NCBI GenBank assembly: GCA_001298545.1
Contig: LJCX01000024.1
Coordinates: forward strand, 1-64,000
DNA: 64,000 nucleotides
Direction: 5' to 3'
Origin: Actinobacteria bacterium OV320
Lineage (GTDB): Bacteria > Actinomycetota > Actinomycetes > Streptomycetales > Streptomycetaceae
Shown here: positions 1-11,540 of the stretch, piece after piece
How positions within the stretch are numbered: the first letter of the stretch is position 1
How the letters are laid out: each line of letters begins with the position of its first letter
Made by a program: the position numbers and the translations under genes
The notes under the pieces: model-generated
What the model was told of the DNA's origin: nothing
The model's input: the letters and a program-made list of their open reading frames with translations, nothing else
The model's database searches: none

Positions 1-60
1 CGTTGATTTTTGGCACGCTGTTGAGTTCTCAAGGAACGGACGCTTCCTTTGTACTCACCC
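1..60 (-). promoter_or_regulatory. rRNA operon leader with antitermination box, reading leftward
   Basis: Read on the minus strand, this edge contains CCTTGAGAACTCAACAG (34 to 18) followed by GCGTGCCAAAAATCAACG. That string is typical of the leader just before 16S rRNA in Streptomyces and related actinobacteria, where it forms part of the antitermination (boxA-like) and RNase III processing region. The inference is that a 16S-23S-5S operon begins just outside the window, transcribed away from it. No mature rRNA lies inside the window. Confidence 0.75.
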
Positions 61-111
61 GAGAGACTCTCTCAGGCTTTCCTCCGGGCGCTTCCCTTCG
101 GTCTTGCGTTT

Positions 112-205
112 CCGACTCTATCAGATCTTTTCTCGACCCGATTTCCTCGGTGCTTTCCAGGTTCTCGCTTTCGCGTTTCCCTTTCCGGCGGTTCCGACTT
201 TATCA
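112..205 (-). promoter_or_regulatory. Probable tandem rrn promoters (two near-identical -10 blocks)
   Basis: On the minus strand two copies of the block TGATA(A/G)AGTCGG occur, at 205-194 and 123-112, about 82 bp apart. Each looks like the -10 region of a Streptomyces rRNA promoter, and the second lies upstream of the leader at the left edge. Clear TTGACA -35 boxes are not visible, so the assignment rests on the repeated -10 block and position. The rest of the roughly 370 nt before the RNase J gene holds nothing else recognisable apart from the terminator at 298-341. Confidence 0.55.
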
Positions 206-297
206 GAAGTTCTGAGTCGGTTTTCCCGGCCCCTCCCGGGAGTGGATCCGGGGCACGAGGTGTACCGGGTTCCCGTTCAGGCGGAGCCGTAAACGTA

Positions 298-341
298 CTG
301 GAGCGGGGCTCCTCGATGCAAATCGAGGAGCCCCGCTCCAG
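298..341 (-). terminator. Strong hairpin downstream of RNase J gene
   Basis: A perfect stem of about 20 bp (CTGGAGCGGGGCTCCTCGAT paired with its complement) closes on a very short loop, 30 nt after the RNase J stop codon. There is no long T tract, as is usual for high-GC actinobacterial terminators. It would also insulate the rRNA promoters from read-through. Confidence 0.8.
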
Positions 342-370
342 GTTCACGCGTACGGGGAGCCGTACGACCC

Positions 371-2056
371 TCAGACCTCGACCACGACCGGGAGGATCAT
401 CGGCCTGCGGCGATAGGTGTCGGAGACCCACTTGCCCAGCGTGCGGCGGATGAGCTGCTGGAGCTGGTGGGGCTCGACCACACCGTCCTGGGCGGAGCGT
501 TCCAGGACCTCGGCGATCTTCGGGGTGACGGCCGAGAAGGCCGAGTCGTCGATACCCGAACCGCGGGCCTGGATGTGCGGGCCGCCGGTGATCTTGCCGG
601 TGGAGGAGTCCACGACTACGAACACCGAGATGATGCCCTCGTCGCCCAGGATCTTCCGGTCCTTGAGGGCCGGCTCGCCCACGTCGCCGACCGAGAGGCC
701 GTCGACATAGACGTAACCTGCCTGGACCTTGCCGGAGATCTTCGCCTTGCCCTCGACGAGGTCGACGACCACGCCGTCCTCGGCGATCACGATGCGGTCG
801 TGCGGCACGCCTGTCATGGCGCCCAGCTCGGCGTTGGCGCGCAGGTGCCGCCATTCGCCGTGGACCGGCATCAGGTTCTTCGGGCGGCAGATGTTGTAGA
901 AGTACAGGAGCTCGCCCGCGGACGCGTGGCCCGAGACGTGCACCTTGGCGTTGCCCTTGTGGACGACGTGCGCGCCCCAGCGGGTCAGGCCGTTGATCAC
1001 GCGGTAGACCGCGTTCTCGTTGCCGGGGATGAGCGAGGACGCCAGGATCACCGTGTCGCCGGGGACGATGCGGATCTGGTGGTCGCGGTTGGCCATGCGG
1101 GACAGGGCCGCCATCGGCTCGCCCTGGGAGCCCGTGCAGACCAGGACCACCTCGTGATCGGGCAGGTCGTCGAGCGTCTTGACGTCCACCACGAGGCCCG
1201 GTGGGACCTTCAGGTAACCCAGGTCGCGGGCGATACCCATGTTGCGGACCATCGAGCGGCCCACGAAGGCGACCCTGCGGCCGTACTCGTGCGCCGTGTC
1301 CAGGATCTGCTGGATGCGGTGGATGTGGCTCGCGAAGCTGGCCACGATGATCCGCTTGCGGGCGTTCGCGAAGACCGTGCGCAGGACGTTGGAGATGTCC
1401 CGCTCGGGTGCCACGAAACCGGGGACCTCGGCGTTCGTGGAGTCGGAGAGAAGGAGGTCGATGCCTTCCTCGCTCAGACGTGCGAACGCGTGCAGGTCCG
1501 TGAGACGGCCGTCCAGCGGGAGCTGGTCCATCTTGAAGTCGCCCGTGTGGACCACCATGCCCGCCGGCGTGCGGATGGCGACGGCGAGGGCGTCCGGGAT
1601 GGAGTGGTTGACGGCGATGAACTCGCAGTCGAAGGGGCCGATGCGCTCACGGTGTCCCTCCGCCACCTCGAGGGTGTACGGGCGGATCCGGTGCTCCTGG
1701 AGCTTGGCCTCGATGAAGGCGAGGGTCAGCTTGGAGCCGATCAGCGGGATGTCCGGCTTCTCCCGGAGGAGGTAGGGGACGGCACCGATGTGGTCCTCGT
1801 GACCATGGGTGAGGACGATGCCCTCGATGTCGTCGAGGCGGTCCCGGATGGACGTGAAGTCCGGCAGGATCAGGTCGATGCCGGGCTGCTCCTCCTCGGG
1901 GAAGAGCACGCCGCAGTCGACGATCAGCAGACGGCCGCCGAATTCGAAGACCGTCATGTTCCGGCCGATTTCGCCGAGGCCGCCGAGCGGGGTGACCCTC
2001 AGGCCGCCCGCCGGAAGCGGCGGGGGCGGGGCAAGTTCGGGATGCGGATGACTCAA
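371..2056 (-). CDS. rnj: Ribonuclease J
   Basis: A metallo-beta-lactamase/beta-CASP ribonuclease that processes and degrades RNA with endonuclease and 5'-3' exonuclease activity. The zinc-binding HxHxDH motif is visible at residues 84-89 (THGHEDHIG), after the family N-terminus TPLGGLGEIGRNM. The chosen start is TTG at 2056, preceded by GAGGAG with 7 nt spacing, giving 561 aa, the usual Streptomyces length. A longer in-frame extension to 2083 has no good ribosome binding site. The gene follows dapA on the same strand, with a strong hairpin after its stop. Identification is secure; the start is well supported. Confidence 0.95.
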   Translation of the reverse strand: MSHPHPELAPPPPLPAGGLRVTPLGGLGEIGRNMTVFEFGGRLLIVDCGVLFPEEEQPGIDLILPDFTSIRDRLDDIEGIVLTHGHEDHIGAVPYLLREKPDIPLIGSKLTLAFIEAKLQEHRIRPYTLEVAEGHRERIGPFDCEFIAVNHSIPDALAVAIRTPAGMVVHTGDFKMDQLPLDGRLTDLHAFARLSEEGIDLLLSDSTNAEVPGFVAPERDISNVLRTVFANARKRIIVASFASHIHRIQQILDTAHEYGRRVAFVGRSMVRNMGIARDLGYLKVPPGLVVDVKTLDDLPDHEVVLVCTGSQGEPMAALSRMANRDHQIRIVPGDTVILASSLIPGNENAVYRVINGLTRWGAHVVHKGNAKVHVSGHASAGELLYFYNICRPKNLMPVHGEWRHLRANAELGAMTGVPHDRIVIAEDGVVVDLVEGKAKISGKVQAGYVYVDGLSVGDVGEPALKDRKILGDEGIISVFVVVDSSTGKITGGPHIQARGSGIDDSAFSAVTPKIAEVLERSAQDGVVEPHQLQQLIRRTLGKWVSDTYRRRPMILPVVVEV

Positions 2057-2183
2057 AAGACTCTCCTCAACCACACACGCCACGTACCGGTGGGCACGTG
2101 GCGCGCATGACGTTCGTGCAATAGCAGTTGTCGTTGTGGATTGCAGGCACCGGTGGCCTGCTATTCAGTTGTGAAGTCTGTTG

Positions 2184-3083
2184 TCAGAGCTGTACCCCGC
2201 CCGCCGCAAGATCGATCTTGAGCTGTTCGATCTCTTCGGGCGAGCACTCGATCATGGGTGAGCGCAGCGGGCCGGCGGGCAGGCCCAGCAGGGTGAGGGC
2301 CGCCTTGGTGGTCATCACGCCCTGGGTACGGAACATGCCCGTGTAGACCGGGAGCAGTTTCTGGTGGATCTCGGTCGCCTTCTGGACGTCCCCGGCGGTG
2401 AACGCCTCGACGAGGGCGCGCAGGTCCGGGGTGACCACGTGGCCGACGACGGAGACGAAGCCGACCGCGCCCACGGAGAGCAGCGGCAGGTTCAGCATGT
2501 CGTCACCGGAGTACCAGGCCAGCCCGGAGCGCGCGATGGCCCAGCTCGCGCGGCCCAGGTCGCCCTTGGCGTCCTTGTTGGCGACGATCCGGGGGTGCGC
2601 GGCGAGGCGGACCAGCGTCTCGGTGCTGATCGGGACACCGCTGCGGCCGGGGATGTCGTAGAGCATGACCGGCAGCTCGGCGGCGTCGGCGACGGCCGTG
2701 AAGTGCCGGTACAGGCCCTCCTGAGGGGGCTTGTTGTAGTACGGGGTGACGACCAGGAGGCCGTGTGCGCCGGCCGTCTCGGCCGCGCGGGCGAGCTCGA
2801 CACTGTGGTGGGTGTCGTTGGTGCCGACGCCGGCGACGACGTGGGCGCGGTCTCCGACGGCCTCCAGGACGGCTCGTACCAGGTCCGATTTCTCCGCGTC
2901 ACTGGTGGTGGGGGACTCGCCGGTGGTGCCGTTGACGATCAGGCCGTCGTTGCCTGCGTCCACCAGGTGGGTGGCGAGCCGCTGTGCGCCGTCGAGGTCG
3001 AGTGCGCCGTCCGCCGTGAAAGGCGTGACCATGGCGGTGAGGACCCGCCCGAAGGGGGTCTGCGGAGTGGAGGTCGGAGCCAT
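2184..3083 (-). CDS. dapA: 4-hydroxy-tetrahydrodipicolinate synthase
   Basis: Condenses pyruvate with aspartate semialdehyde in the first dedicated step of lysine and meso-diaminopimelate synthesis, in the cytoplasm. It is a TIM barrel of about 299 aa. The conserved N-terminal GRVLTAMVTPF, the TPYYNKP segment carrying the active-site tyrosine, and ANKDAKGD carrying the Schiff-base lysine are all present. The start could be ATG at 3083 or GTG at 3092 (three residues more); neither has a strong ribosome binding site. It lies between thyX and RNase J, and dapB is encoded 3 kb away on the same strand. Confidence 0.95.
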   Translation of the reverse strand: MAPTSTPQTPFGRVLTAMVTPFTADGALDLDGAQRLATHLVDAGNDGLIVNGTTGESPTTSDAEKSDLVRAVLEAVGDRAHVVAGVGTNDTHHSVELARAAETAGAHGLLVVTPYYNKPPQEGLYRHFTAVADAAELPVMLYDIPGRSGVPISTETLVRLAAHPRIVANKDAKGDLGRASWAIARSGLAWYSGDDMLNLPLLSVGAVGFVSVVGHVVTPDLRALVEAFTAGDVQKATEIHQKLLPVYTGMFRTQGVMTTKAALTLLGLPAGPLRSPMIECSPEEIEQLKIDLAAGGVQL

Positions 3084-3155
3084 GGGTGACACGCTACTCG
3101 TTGCTCACCGTGGGGTCTGCCCGCGGGGGGTGCGGAAAGTCATGACAAAGGTGGA

Positions 3156-3195
3156 ACCCGGCACTGCCTGCTCGGGGGTTCAAGCAGTGCCGGGT
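3156..3195 (-). terminator. Hairpin between thyX and dapA
   Basis: The 12-nt arms ACCCGGCACTGC (3156-3167) and GCAGTGCCGGGT (3184-3195) form a perfect stem. It sits downstream of thyX and upstream of dapA on the minus strand, so it may end thyX transcription. Confidence 0.6.
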
Positions 3196-3311
3196 CCGTT
3201 TGATCAGGCTAGATGAACTTCTCTAAATGCCGCAATACGGACACTTCGCGCGGATGATCCGTACATACGTCTCCGTCGGCTCGTCTCCGGCGCTCGCCTG
3301 CGTCGCGTCCG

Positions 3312-4052
3312 TCAGGGCGCCACTCGGCCATTGGCGTTGAAGGCCGCGTACGTGAGGGGCATGAGCCCGGCCCACTCGGCCTCCATCTTCTCGCCCACCA
3401 TCTCGATCTCCCGCTGCGGGAAGGACGGGACCTTCGCCAGCTCGTGCTGGGTGCGCAGGCCGAGGAAGTGCATCAGCGAGCGGGCGTTGCACGTGGCGTA
3501 CATCGAGGAGAACAGGCCCACCGGCAGGACCGCACGGGCGACCTCGCGGGCCACGCCCGCGGCGAGCATCTCCTGGTAGGCCTCGTAGGACCGGCGGTAG
3601 GAGTCCTCCATGGTGCGGCCGACGAGCTCCTGCTGGGCCTGCGTGCCCTCGGCGAAGACGTACTTGCCGGGACGGCCCTGCTGAACGAGTTTGCGGGACT
3701 CGCCGGGGACGTAGAAGACGGGCTGGAGCTCCCGGTAGCGGCCCGACTCCTCGTTGTACGACCAGCCCACGCGGTGGCGCATGAACTCGCGGAAGACGAA
3801 GATCGGGGCACTGATGAAGAACGTCATCGAGTTGTGCTCGAAGGGGCTGCCGTGCCGGTCCCGCATCAGGTAGTTGATCAGGCCCTTGGAGCGCTCCGGG
3901 TCCTTGCCCAACTCGTCCAGGGACTGCTCGCCGGCGGTCGAGACGCGGGCGGCGAAGAGCACGTCGGCGTCGGACGCGGTGTGCTTGACCAGCTCGACGG
4001 TGACGTCGCTGCGGAAGCCGGGCTTGAGGTCGTCGGCGGGGCTGTCGGTCAC
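3312..4052 (-). CDS. thyX: FAD-dependent thymidylate synthase ThyX
   Basis: Makes dTMP from dUMP using methylene-tetrahydrofolate, with NADPH and FAD as reductants. The signature RHRxxxxxxxS is clear in MRHRVGWSYNEESGRY, and RSLMHFLGLR near the C-terminus is typical. The chosen start is GTG at 4052, preceded by GGAAGGA at 9-10 nt, giving 246 aa, the family length. Upstream in-frame codons to 4304 encode sequence unlike ThyX. The gene is divergent from the small membrane protein at 4240 and is followed by a hairpin. Confidence 0.95.
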   Translation of the reverse strand: MTDSPADDLKPGFRSDVTVELVKHTASDADVLFAARVSTAGEQSLDELGKDPERSKGLINYLMRDRHGSPFEHNSMTFFISAPIFVFREFMRHRVGWSYNEESGRYRELQPVFYVPGESRKLVQQGRPGKYVFAEGTQAQQELVGRTMEDSYRRSYEAYQEMLAAGVAREVARAVLPVGLFSSMYATCNARSLMHFLGLRTQHELAKVPSFPQREIEMVGEKMEAEWAGLMPLTYAAFNANGRVAP

Positions 4053-4239
4053 TGTGCGGGGGTCCTTCCATCGCGTCTTCGGAGCGGCGCCAACTCTACG
4101 GGGGCCGGCGAGCCGGTCGGCCACGGGCGTGCCGTCGGATTCGTGCGGGACGTCTGCCGATATGGGGCACGTTTTCGGGCACCCGCTCGTCTGTATCAGT
4201 GAAGTGCCCGATCGAAAGCCCCAGGAGGAAGTACCCATC

Positions 4240-4476
4240 ATGTTCCGCCGGCGCGAGCCCGTACCCTTCGCCTTCCTCGCCGAGGCCGACCGGTTCCGTA
4301 GCAATGTCGCTCCCCCGCCCTCCGAGCGGTCCTCCGCCGGTCAGATAGCCGGCCGATGGCTGTGGGGAGTCACCATCGTGGCCGCGCTGGTGGGCTCCCT
4401 GGTCATCGGGATGCCGGCGCTGAGCCTGGACCACTCGGCGCAGTCACAGCAGTCGCAGGCGTCCCAGGGTCGCTGA
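4240..4476 (+). CDS. Small single-pass membrane protein
   Basis: A 78-aa protein with a charged N-terminal half, a hydrophobic segment at about residues 45-62 (TIVAALVGSLVIGMPAL) and a Ser/Gln-rich tail. The start at 4240 is convincing because AGGAGGAAG precedes ATG at the right distance. I recognise no domain. It is divergent from thyX and lies 90 nt before a second small membrane protein on the same strand. Confidence 0.75.
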   Translation: MFRRREPVPFAFLAEADRFRSNVAPPPSERSSAGQIAGRWLWGVTIVAALVGSLVIGMPALSLDHSAQSQQSQASQGR

Positions 4477-4566
4477 CGCCATCCGGCCCCCCGATGGTGG
4501 TGAGCCGGGACACAGACGGATAACCTCACCGGGCACAGCCCACGCATGGACGAGTGAGGACCAGCC

Positions 4567-5118
4567 GTGCCCCTGCCCTTCCTGACGGCCGACCGCGCAT
4601 TCGATGCGGCGGACGACGTCGCGCTGCCCTTCGAGGACCGTGAGCGCTGGCGGCGCCCCTACCGGCCCGGACCCTGGCGGGTCGGGGTGGCCGCGTTGGC
4701 GCTGCTGCTCGCCTCGTACGTGCTGTTCGCGGCCGTCATCATCGCGTTGACCGGGTCGATGTCCGAGGCCGGCGCGGTCTTCGGCTTTTCCCTGCTCATG
4801 ATCGCCGCTGCCCTGCGATTGCTGCGTATGGGGGTGTGGGTCAGCGACCGCGGGCTGCGGCACGTGCGTTTCCTCCTCACCCGCACGCTGCCCTGGGAGC
4901 GGGTCGTGGCGGTGCGGACCGTGCAGCAGCCGGTGCGCTGGCTGGGGCTGCCGCGGACCGTCCAGGGGCAGGCCCTGATCATGGGACGGCAGGACCGCCC
5001 CGAGGAGGCCACACAGCTGCTGACCACGCACGGCGCGGACTTCCTGGCGCGTGCCGAGGCGTTCGACCGGGCGGCGGACGCGATCGAGGCGTGGGCCGCG
5101 GAGAACCGGCGCGGCTGA
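4567..5118 (+). CDS. Membrane protein with PH-like domain
   Basis: A 183-aa protein with two hydrophobic segments (about residues 38-62 and 68-85) followed by a soluble part containing WVSDRGLRHVRFLLTRTLPWERVVAVRTVQQ. The layout of two helices followed by a short beta-rich domain resembles bacterial PH-domain (DUF2581-like) membrane proteins common in actinobacteria; this assignment is by resemblance only. It starts at GTG 4567 after TGAGGACC. It converges with the gene ending at 5204, with a shared hairpin between them. Confidence 0.75.
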   Translation: MPLPFLTADRAFDAADDVALPFEDRERWRRPYRPGPWRVGVAALALLLASYVLFAAVIIALTGSMSEAGAVFGFSLLMIAAALRLLRMGVWVSDRGLRHVRFLLTRTLPWERVVAVRTVQQPVRWLGLPRTVQGQALIMGRQDRPEEATQLLTTHGADFLARAEAFDRAADAIEAWAAENRRG

Positions 5119-5147
5119 TCCCCCGGACACCGATCCGACATCCGGCC

Positions 5148-5200
5148 GTACGTCGAAGGGGCCGGTCCGCCACAGGTGCGGGCCGGCCCCTTCGTCGTAC
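5148..5200. terminator. Bidirectional hairpin between convergent genes
   Basis: Arms GTACGTCGAAGGGGCCGG (5148-5165) and CCGGCCCCTTCGTCGTAC (5183-5200) pair with a single mismatch. The hairpin sits exactly in the gap between the convergent stop codons at 5118 and 5204, so it can end both transcripts. Confidence 0.8.
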
Positions 5201-5203
5201 GGA

Positions 5204-5659
5204 TCAGACGGTCTGCACCGGCTTGCCGTCGTGCAGGCTGATCGCGCGTTGCATCGCCTTGCGGGCCCGCGGGGTGTCCCGGGCGTCGTGGTAGGCGACG
5301 GCGAGGCGGAACCAGGTGCGCCAGTCGTCGGGGGCCGCCTCGGTCTCGGCCTTGCGCCGGTCGAACACCTCGTCGGCGGAGTCGCGGTCGACGCGGCCGC
5401 TCGCGGTGCGCTTCAGTTCGTCGACGGGCAGTCCGCCCTCGGCGTCGAGTTCGGCGGCGAGGGCGTTGGCCCGGCGGACGAACTGGGTGTTCTTCCACAG
5501 GAACCAGACGCCGATGACCGGCAGGATCAGCACCGCCACCCCGAAGGTGACGGTCAGGAGTGTGCCGGCCTGGATGAGCATGACGCCGCGACTGCCGACC
5601 AGGGCGAAGTAGAAGACCAGGACGGCGGCCGTGACGGCGTAGGAGAGCTTGGCGCGCAT
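5204..5659 (-). CDS. Membrane-anchored TPR-like protein
   Basis: A 151-aa protein with two N-terminal transmembrane segments (about residues 6-25 and 31-55) and a soluble C-terminal part containing DDWRTWFRLAVAYHDARDTPRARKAM, which reads as a tetratricopeptide-type helical pair. It is probably a scaffold; the partner is unknown. ATG at 5659 has GAGG 6 nt upstream and lies only 7 nt after the dapB stop, so it is almost certainly cotranscribed with dapB. Confidence 0.8.
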   Translation of the reverse strand: MRAKLSYAVTAAVLVFYFALVGSRGVMLIQAGTLLTVTFGVAVLILPVIGVWFLWKNTQFVRRANALAAELDAEGGLPVDELKRTASGRVDRDSADEVFDRRKAETEAAPDDWRTWFRLAVAYHDARDTPRARKAMQRAISLHDGKPVQTV

Positions 5660-5666
5660 GTCGGCC

Positions 5667-7841
<2,175 letters not shown>

Positions 7842-7845
<4 letters not shown>

Positions 7846-10061
7846 TTGTCGGTGTCGTCCTTCGTGTCCTCATCAGCTTCCTCGCCCTCGATCACGGGGA
7901 TCAGGGAGAGCTTGCCGCGGGAGTCGATCTCGGCGATCTCGACCTGGACCTTGGAGCCCACACCGAGCACGTCCTCGACGTTCTCCACGCGCTTGCCGCC
8001 GGCGAGCTTGCGGATCTGCGAGATGTGCAGCAGACCGTCCTTGCCCGGGAGCAGCGACACGAACGCACCGAAGGTGGTGGTCTTGACGACCGTACCCAGG
8101 TAGCGCTCGCCGACCTCCGGCATGGTCGGGTTGGCGATGCTGTTGATCGTGGCGCGGGCGGCCTCGGCCTGCGAGCCGACCTGGGCACCGATGTAGATGG
8201 TGCCGTCGTCCTCGATCGTGATCTCGGCGCCGGTGTCCTCCTGGATCTGGTTGATCATCTTGCCCTTCGGGCCGATGACCTCACCGATCTTGTCCACGGG
8301 GATCTTGACGGTGATGATCCGCGGGGCGTTCGGGGACATCTCGTCCGGCGTGTCGATCGCTTCCATCATCACGTCGAGGATGTGGAGGCGGGCGTCGCGG
8401 GCCTGCTTGAGGGCCGCGGCCAGGACGGAGGCCGGGATGCCGTCCAGCTTGGTGTCGAGCTGGAGGGCGGTGACGAACTCCTTGGTGCCGGCGACCTTGA
8501 AGTCCATGTCGCCGAAGGCGTCCTCCGCACCGAGGATGTCGGTGAGGGCGACGTAGTGCGTCTCGCCGTTGATCTCCTGGGAGATCAGGCCCATGGCGAT
8601 ACCGGCGACGGGGGCCTTGAGCGGCACACCGGCGTTCAGCAGCGACATGGTGGAGGCGCAGACCGAGCCCATGGACGTCGAGCCGTTGGAGCCGAGGGCC
8701 TCGGACACCTGACGGATCGCGTAGGGGAACTCCTCGCGCGTCGGCAGGACCGGCACGATGGCGCGCTCGGCGAGGGCGCCGTGGCCGATCTCGCGGCGCT
8801 TCGGGGAGCCGACGCGGCCGGTCTCGCCGACGGAGTACGGCGGGAAGTTGTAGTTGTGCATGTAGCGCTTGCGGGTCACCGGGGAGAGGGTGTCCAGCTG
8901 CTGCTCCATCCGGAGCATGTTCAGGGTGGTGACGCCCAGGATCTGGGTCTCGCCACGCTCGAACAGCGCCGAACCGTGCACGCGCGGGATGGCCTCGACC
9001 TCGGCGGCGAGCGTACGGATGTCCGTGACGCCGCGGCCGTCGATGCGCTTCTTCTCCTTGATCACGCGCTCGCGGACCAGCTGCTTGGTGAGCGAGCGGT
9101 ACGCGGCGGAGATCTCCTTCTCGCGACCCTCGAACTCCGGCAGGAGCTTCTCGGCGGCGAGCGCCTTGACGCGGTCCAGCTCGGCCTCGCGGTCCTGCTT
9201 GCCCGCGATGGTCAGCGCGGAGGCGAGCTCCGGGCGGACGGCGGCGGACAGCGCCTCCAGGATGTCGTCCTGGTAGTCGAGGAAGACCGGGAACTCGCCG
9301 GTCGGCTTCGCGGCCTTGGCGGCGAGGTCGGCCTGGGCCTTGCAGAGCACCTTGATGAAGGGCTTCGCGGCGTCCAGACCGGAGGCGACGACCTCCTCGG
9401 TCGGCGCCTCGGCGCCGCCCGCGACGAGCTGGATGGTCTTCTCGGTGGCCTCGGCCTCGACCATCATGATCGCGACGTCGCCGTCCTCCAGGACGCGACC
9501 GGCGACGACCATGTCGAAGACGGCGTCCTCGAGCTCGGTGTGCGTCGGGAACGCGACCCACTGGCCGTTGATCAGCGCGACGCGGACGCCGCCGATCGGG
9601 CCGGAGAAGGGCAGGCCGGCCAGCTGCGTGGACGCGGAGGCGGCGTTGATCGCCACGACGTCGTACAGGTGGTCGGGGTTGAGCGCCATGATCGTGGCGA
9701 CGACCTGGATCTCGTTGCGCAGGCCCTTCTTGAAGGACGGGCGCAGCGGGCGGTCGATCAGCCGACAGGTGAGGATGGCGTCCTCGGAGGGGCGGCCCTC
9801 ACGGCGGAAGAAGCTGCCGGGGATCTTGCCGGCGGCGTACATCCGCTCCTCGACGTCCACCGTGAGGGGGAAGAAGTCGAGCTGGTCCTTGGGGTTCTTG
9901 GAGGCGGTGGTGGCCGACAGCACCATGGTGTCGTCGTCCAGGTACGCCACGGCGGAGCCGGCGGCCTGCTTGGCCAGGCGGCCCGTCTCGAAGCGGATGG
10001 TGCGGGTGCCGAAGGTGCCGTTGTCAATGACGGCCTCGGCGTAGTGGGTCTCGTTCTCCAC
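7842..10061 (-). CDS. pnp: Polyribonucleotide nucleotidyltransferase (PNPase)
   Basis: A phosphorolytic 3'-5' exoribonuclease which in Streptomyces also adds heteropolymeric 3' tails and was described as the guanosine pentaphosphate synthetase I homologue. Two RNase PH-like domains are followed by a KH domain ([16 protein letters not shown]) and an S1 domain ([28 protein letters not shown]). The start GTG at 10061 has GGAG 9 nt upstream and gives 739 aa, the expected length; the in-frame ATG at 10067 is too close to that site. It lies downstream of rpsO. Confidence 0.95.
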
Positions 10062-10144
10062 TAGCATTTTCTCCGTTACTTGTCGTCTTTCGTCCCTCGC
10101 TGCCCGTGTGGCAGGGGGACGGCTGCGGAGAAACGCTCGGTGCG

Positions 10145-10206
10145 GGCCGGTCTTCGATCGAAGCACCCGGGGTTCTCTTTCCCGGGGGCCACTACCGAGG
10201 ACCGGC
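10145..10206 (-). other. Structured intercistronic region between rpsO and pnp
   Basis: This stretch can fold into an extended hairpin. Outer arms GCCGGTC (10145-10151) and GACCGGC (10200-10206) enclose the perfect palindrome CTTCGATCGAAG (10152-10163) and a CCCGGG/CCCGGG stem (10166-10171 with 10181-10186). In S. coelicolor the rpsO-pnp interval carries a pnp promoter and a hairpin cut by RNase III; the position fits such a site. The whole 10,062-10,477 gap holds no gene. Confidence 0.5.
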
Positions 10207-10431
10207 GGCGGCTAGGCGCGCTTCTCCTCGTTCGGTGGGCGTGGTGACGTTCACCCGCAGCGAGTGCACGTCATCACGCTGTGTCGTACGTATGGCGTTG
10301 TGCTACCACACTACAAAGCGTGGGTGACACTCCGCACGTTCCGCGCGGCGACAGGGCGTACGACGGCCCCGTCGTCGGCGTGTGTCCGTATGCGCCGGTG
10401 CGTACCGGTGTGTACCGGTACGTACGGCAAA

Positions 10432-10466
10432 GGGGAGCGGTCCCGATGGTCCGGGAACCGCTCCCC
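10432..10466 (-). terminator. rpsO hairpin terminator/attenuator
   Basis: The arms GGGGAGCGGT and ACCGCTCCCC, extended by an inner TCCCG/CGGGA pairing, form a near-perfect hairpin 12 nt after the rpsO stop. It probably terminates part of the rpsO transcript, while read-through supplies pnp. Confidence 0.75.
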
Positions 10467-10477
10467 CTCACGGCGTG

Positions 10478-10765
10478 CTACTTGGCGCCCGCCGCACCGC
10501 GGCGGATGCCGAGGCGGTCGACCAGGGCACGGAAGCGCTGGATGTCCTTCTTGGCCAGGTACTGGAGAAGGCGGCGACGCTGACCGACCAGGATCAGCAG
10601 ACCACGACGGGAGTGGTGGTCGTGCTTGTGCGTCTTGAGGTGCTCGGTCAGGTCCGAGATCCGGCGGGACAGCATGGCGACCTGGACCTCGGGGGAGCCG
10701 GTGTCGCCCTCCTTCTGGCCGAACTCCGTGATGAGCTGCTTCTTCGTAGCGGCATCGAGCGGCAC
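10478..10765 (-). CDS. rpsO: 30S ribosomal protein S15
   Basis: A 95-aa small-subunit protein that binds 16S rRNA early in assembly. Family features are intact: [17 protein letters not shown], the [25 protein letters not shown] core and the basic C-terminus. The start GTG at 10765 follows GAGGAG with 5 nt spacing; an upstream in-frame ATG at 10795 would add ten non-conserved residues. The arrangement with pnp downstream is the widespread rpsO-pnp order. Confidence 0.95.
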   Translation of the reverse strand: MPLDAATKKQLITEFGQKEGDTGSPEVQVAMLSRRISDLTEHLKTHKHDHHSRRGLLILVGQRRRLLQYLAKKDIQRFRALVDRLGIRRGAAGAK

Positions 10766-11145
10766 GCGTACTCCTCGTAGTCTTTGAGTGGCCACCGAGT
10801 GCCCCCGGTCTTGGTCTCGGGGGAGCTTCCGTTACTCGGGTGGCGGGGATCCGCTGGGCGCGGCCTCCAGAACCTTCAGGGACTCCCTGAGGGTGTTTCC
10901 GGGGGTGCGTACACAAACGGCCGAAAGCCAGGGTAGCAGGCCGGGGCAGCGGGCCCGCCCGGGATATCGCGGCGGGCGCTCGGCCCGTACCACGCCGTGC
11001 GGGGGCAGTGTACGGGCGACGACGCCGGGCCGGAACGTAAAGGAAGAACCTCTGAGCTGGGGGAACGTCGGCAAGTAGGCTGGCGCCACAGCTCGTTGGA
11101 ACAGCGGGAACCAGCGGGAACTCAGGGGAAAGGGTCGGAGCCGAC

Positions 11146-11442
11146 ATGGCCGATGCCGAGGACAAAGACGTCAAAGCGCGCAAGGAGCGGGAGCGGGACG
11201 AGCTGTATGCGCTCGACATCTCCGGCGTCGAGTGGCAGTGCGCCCCGGGCACGGAGGAGCACGAGGAGCGCGTCGAGATCGCCTACCTGCCCGCAGGGGC
11301 CGTGGCGATGCGGTCGTCGCTCGACCCGGAGACGGTGCTGCGGTACACGGAGGCGGAGTGGCGGGCCTTCGTGCTGGGTGCCCGGGACGGCGAGTTCGAT
11401 CTGGAGCCGGCGCCGCACAACGGGGGATCCGCCGCGCGGTAG
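11146..11442 (+). CDS. DUF397-like small protein
   Basis: A 98-aa protein with a highly charged N-terminus (DAEDKDVKARKERERDEL), then SGVEWQCAPGTEEHEERVEIAYLP and VLRYTEAEWRAFVLGARDGEFDL. The second part has the pattern of the DUF397 family abundant in Streptomyces, where many members sit beside HTH regulators. No regulator is adjacent here. ATG at 11146 follows GGGGAAAGGG. Its location at the edge of the type VII secretion locus may be coincidental. Confidence 0.8.
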   Translation: MADAEDKDVKARKERERDELYALDISGVEWQCAPGTEEHEERVEIAYLPAGAVAMRSSLDPETVLRYTEAEWRAFVLGARDGEFDLEPAPHNGGSAAR

Positions 11443-11452
11443 CCGGGCCGGT

Positions 11453-11540
11453 GGCCGGTACCGCTTCTGTGGGCCGACTCCTACGGGGCCGGCGGCCGGT
11501 ACGGCTTCTGCCGGCCGACTCCTACGGGCCGGCGGCCGAC
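11453..11540. repeat. Two-copy 40-41 bp GC-rich tandem repeat
   Basis: A unit beginning GGCCGGTACSGCTTCTG and ending CCGACTCCTACGGGSCCGGC occurs at 11453 and again at 11494, with a partial third start at 11534. It lies in the 254-nt convergent gap between the DUF397-like gene and eccD. No coding potential is evident. Confidence 0.7.

Noticed and set aside
467..2110. A 547-codon frame antisense to the RNase J gene
   Set aside because: A shadow of the RNase J coding frame with repetitive Asp/Val/Arg composition and no ribosome binding site worth noting.
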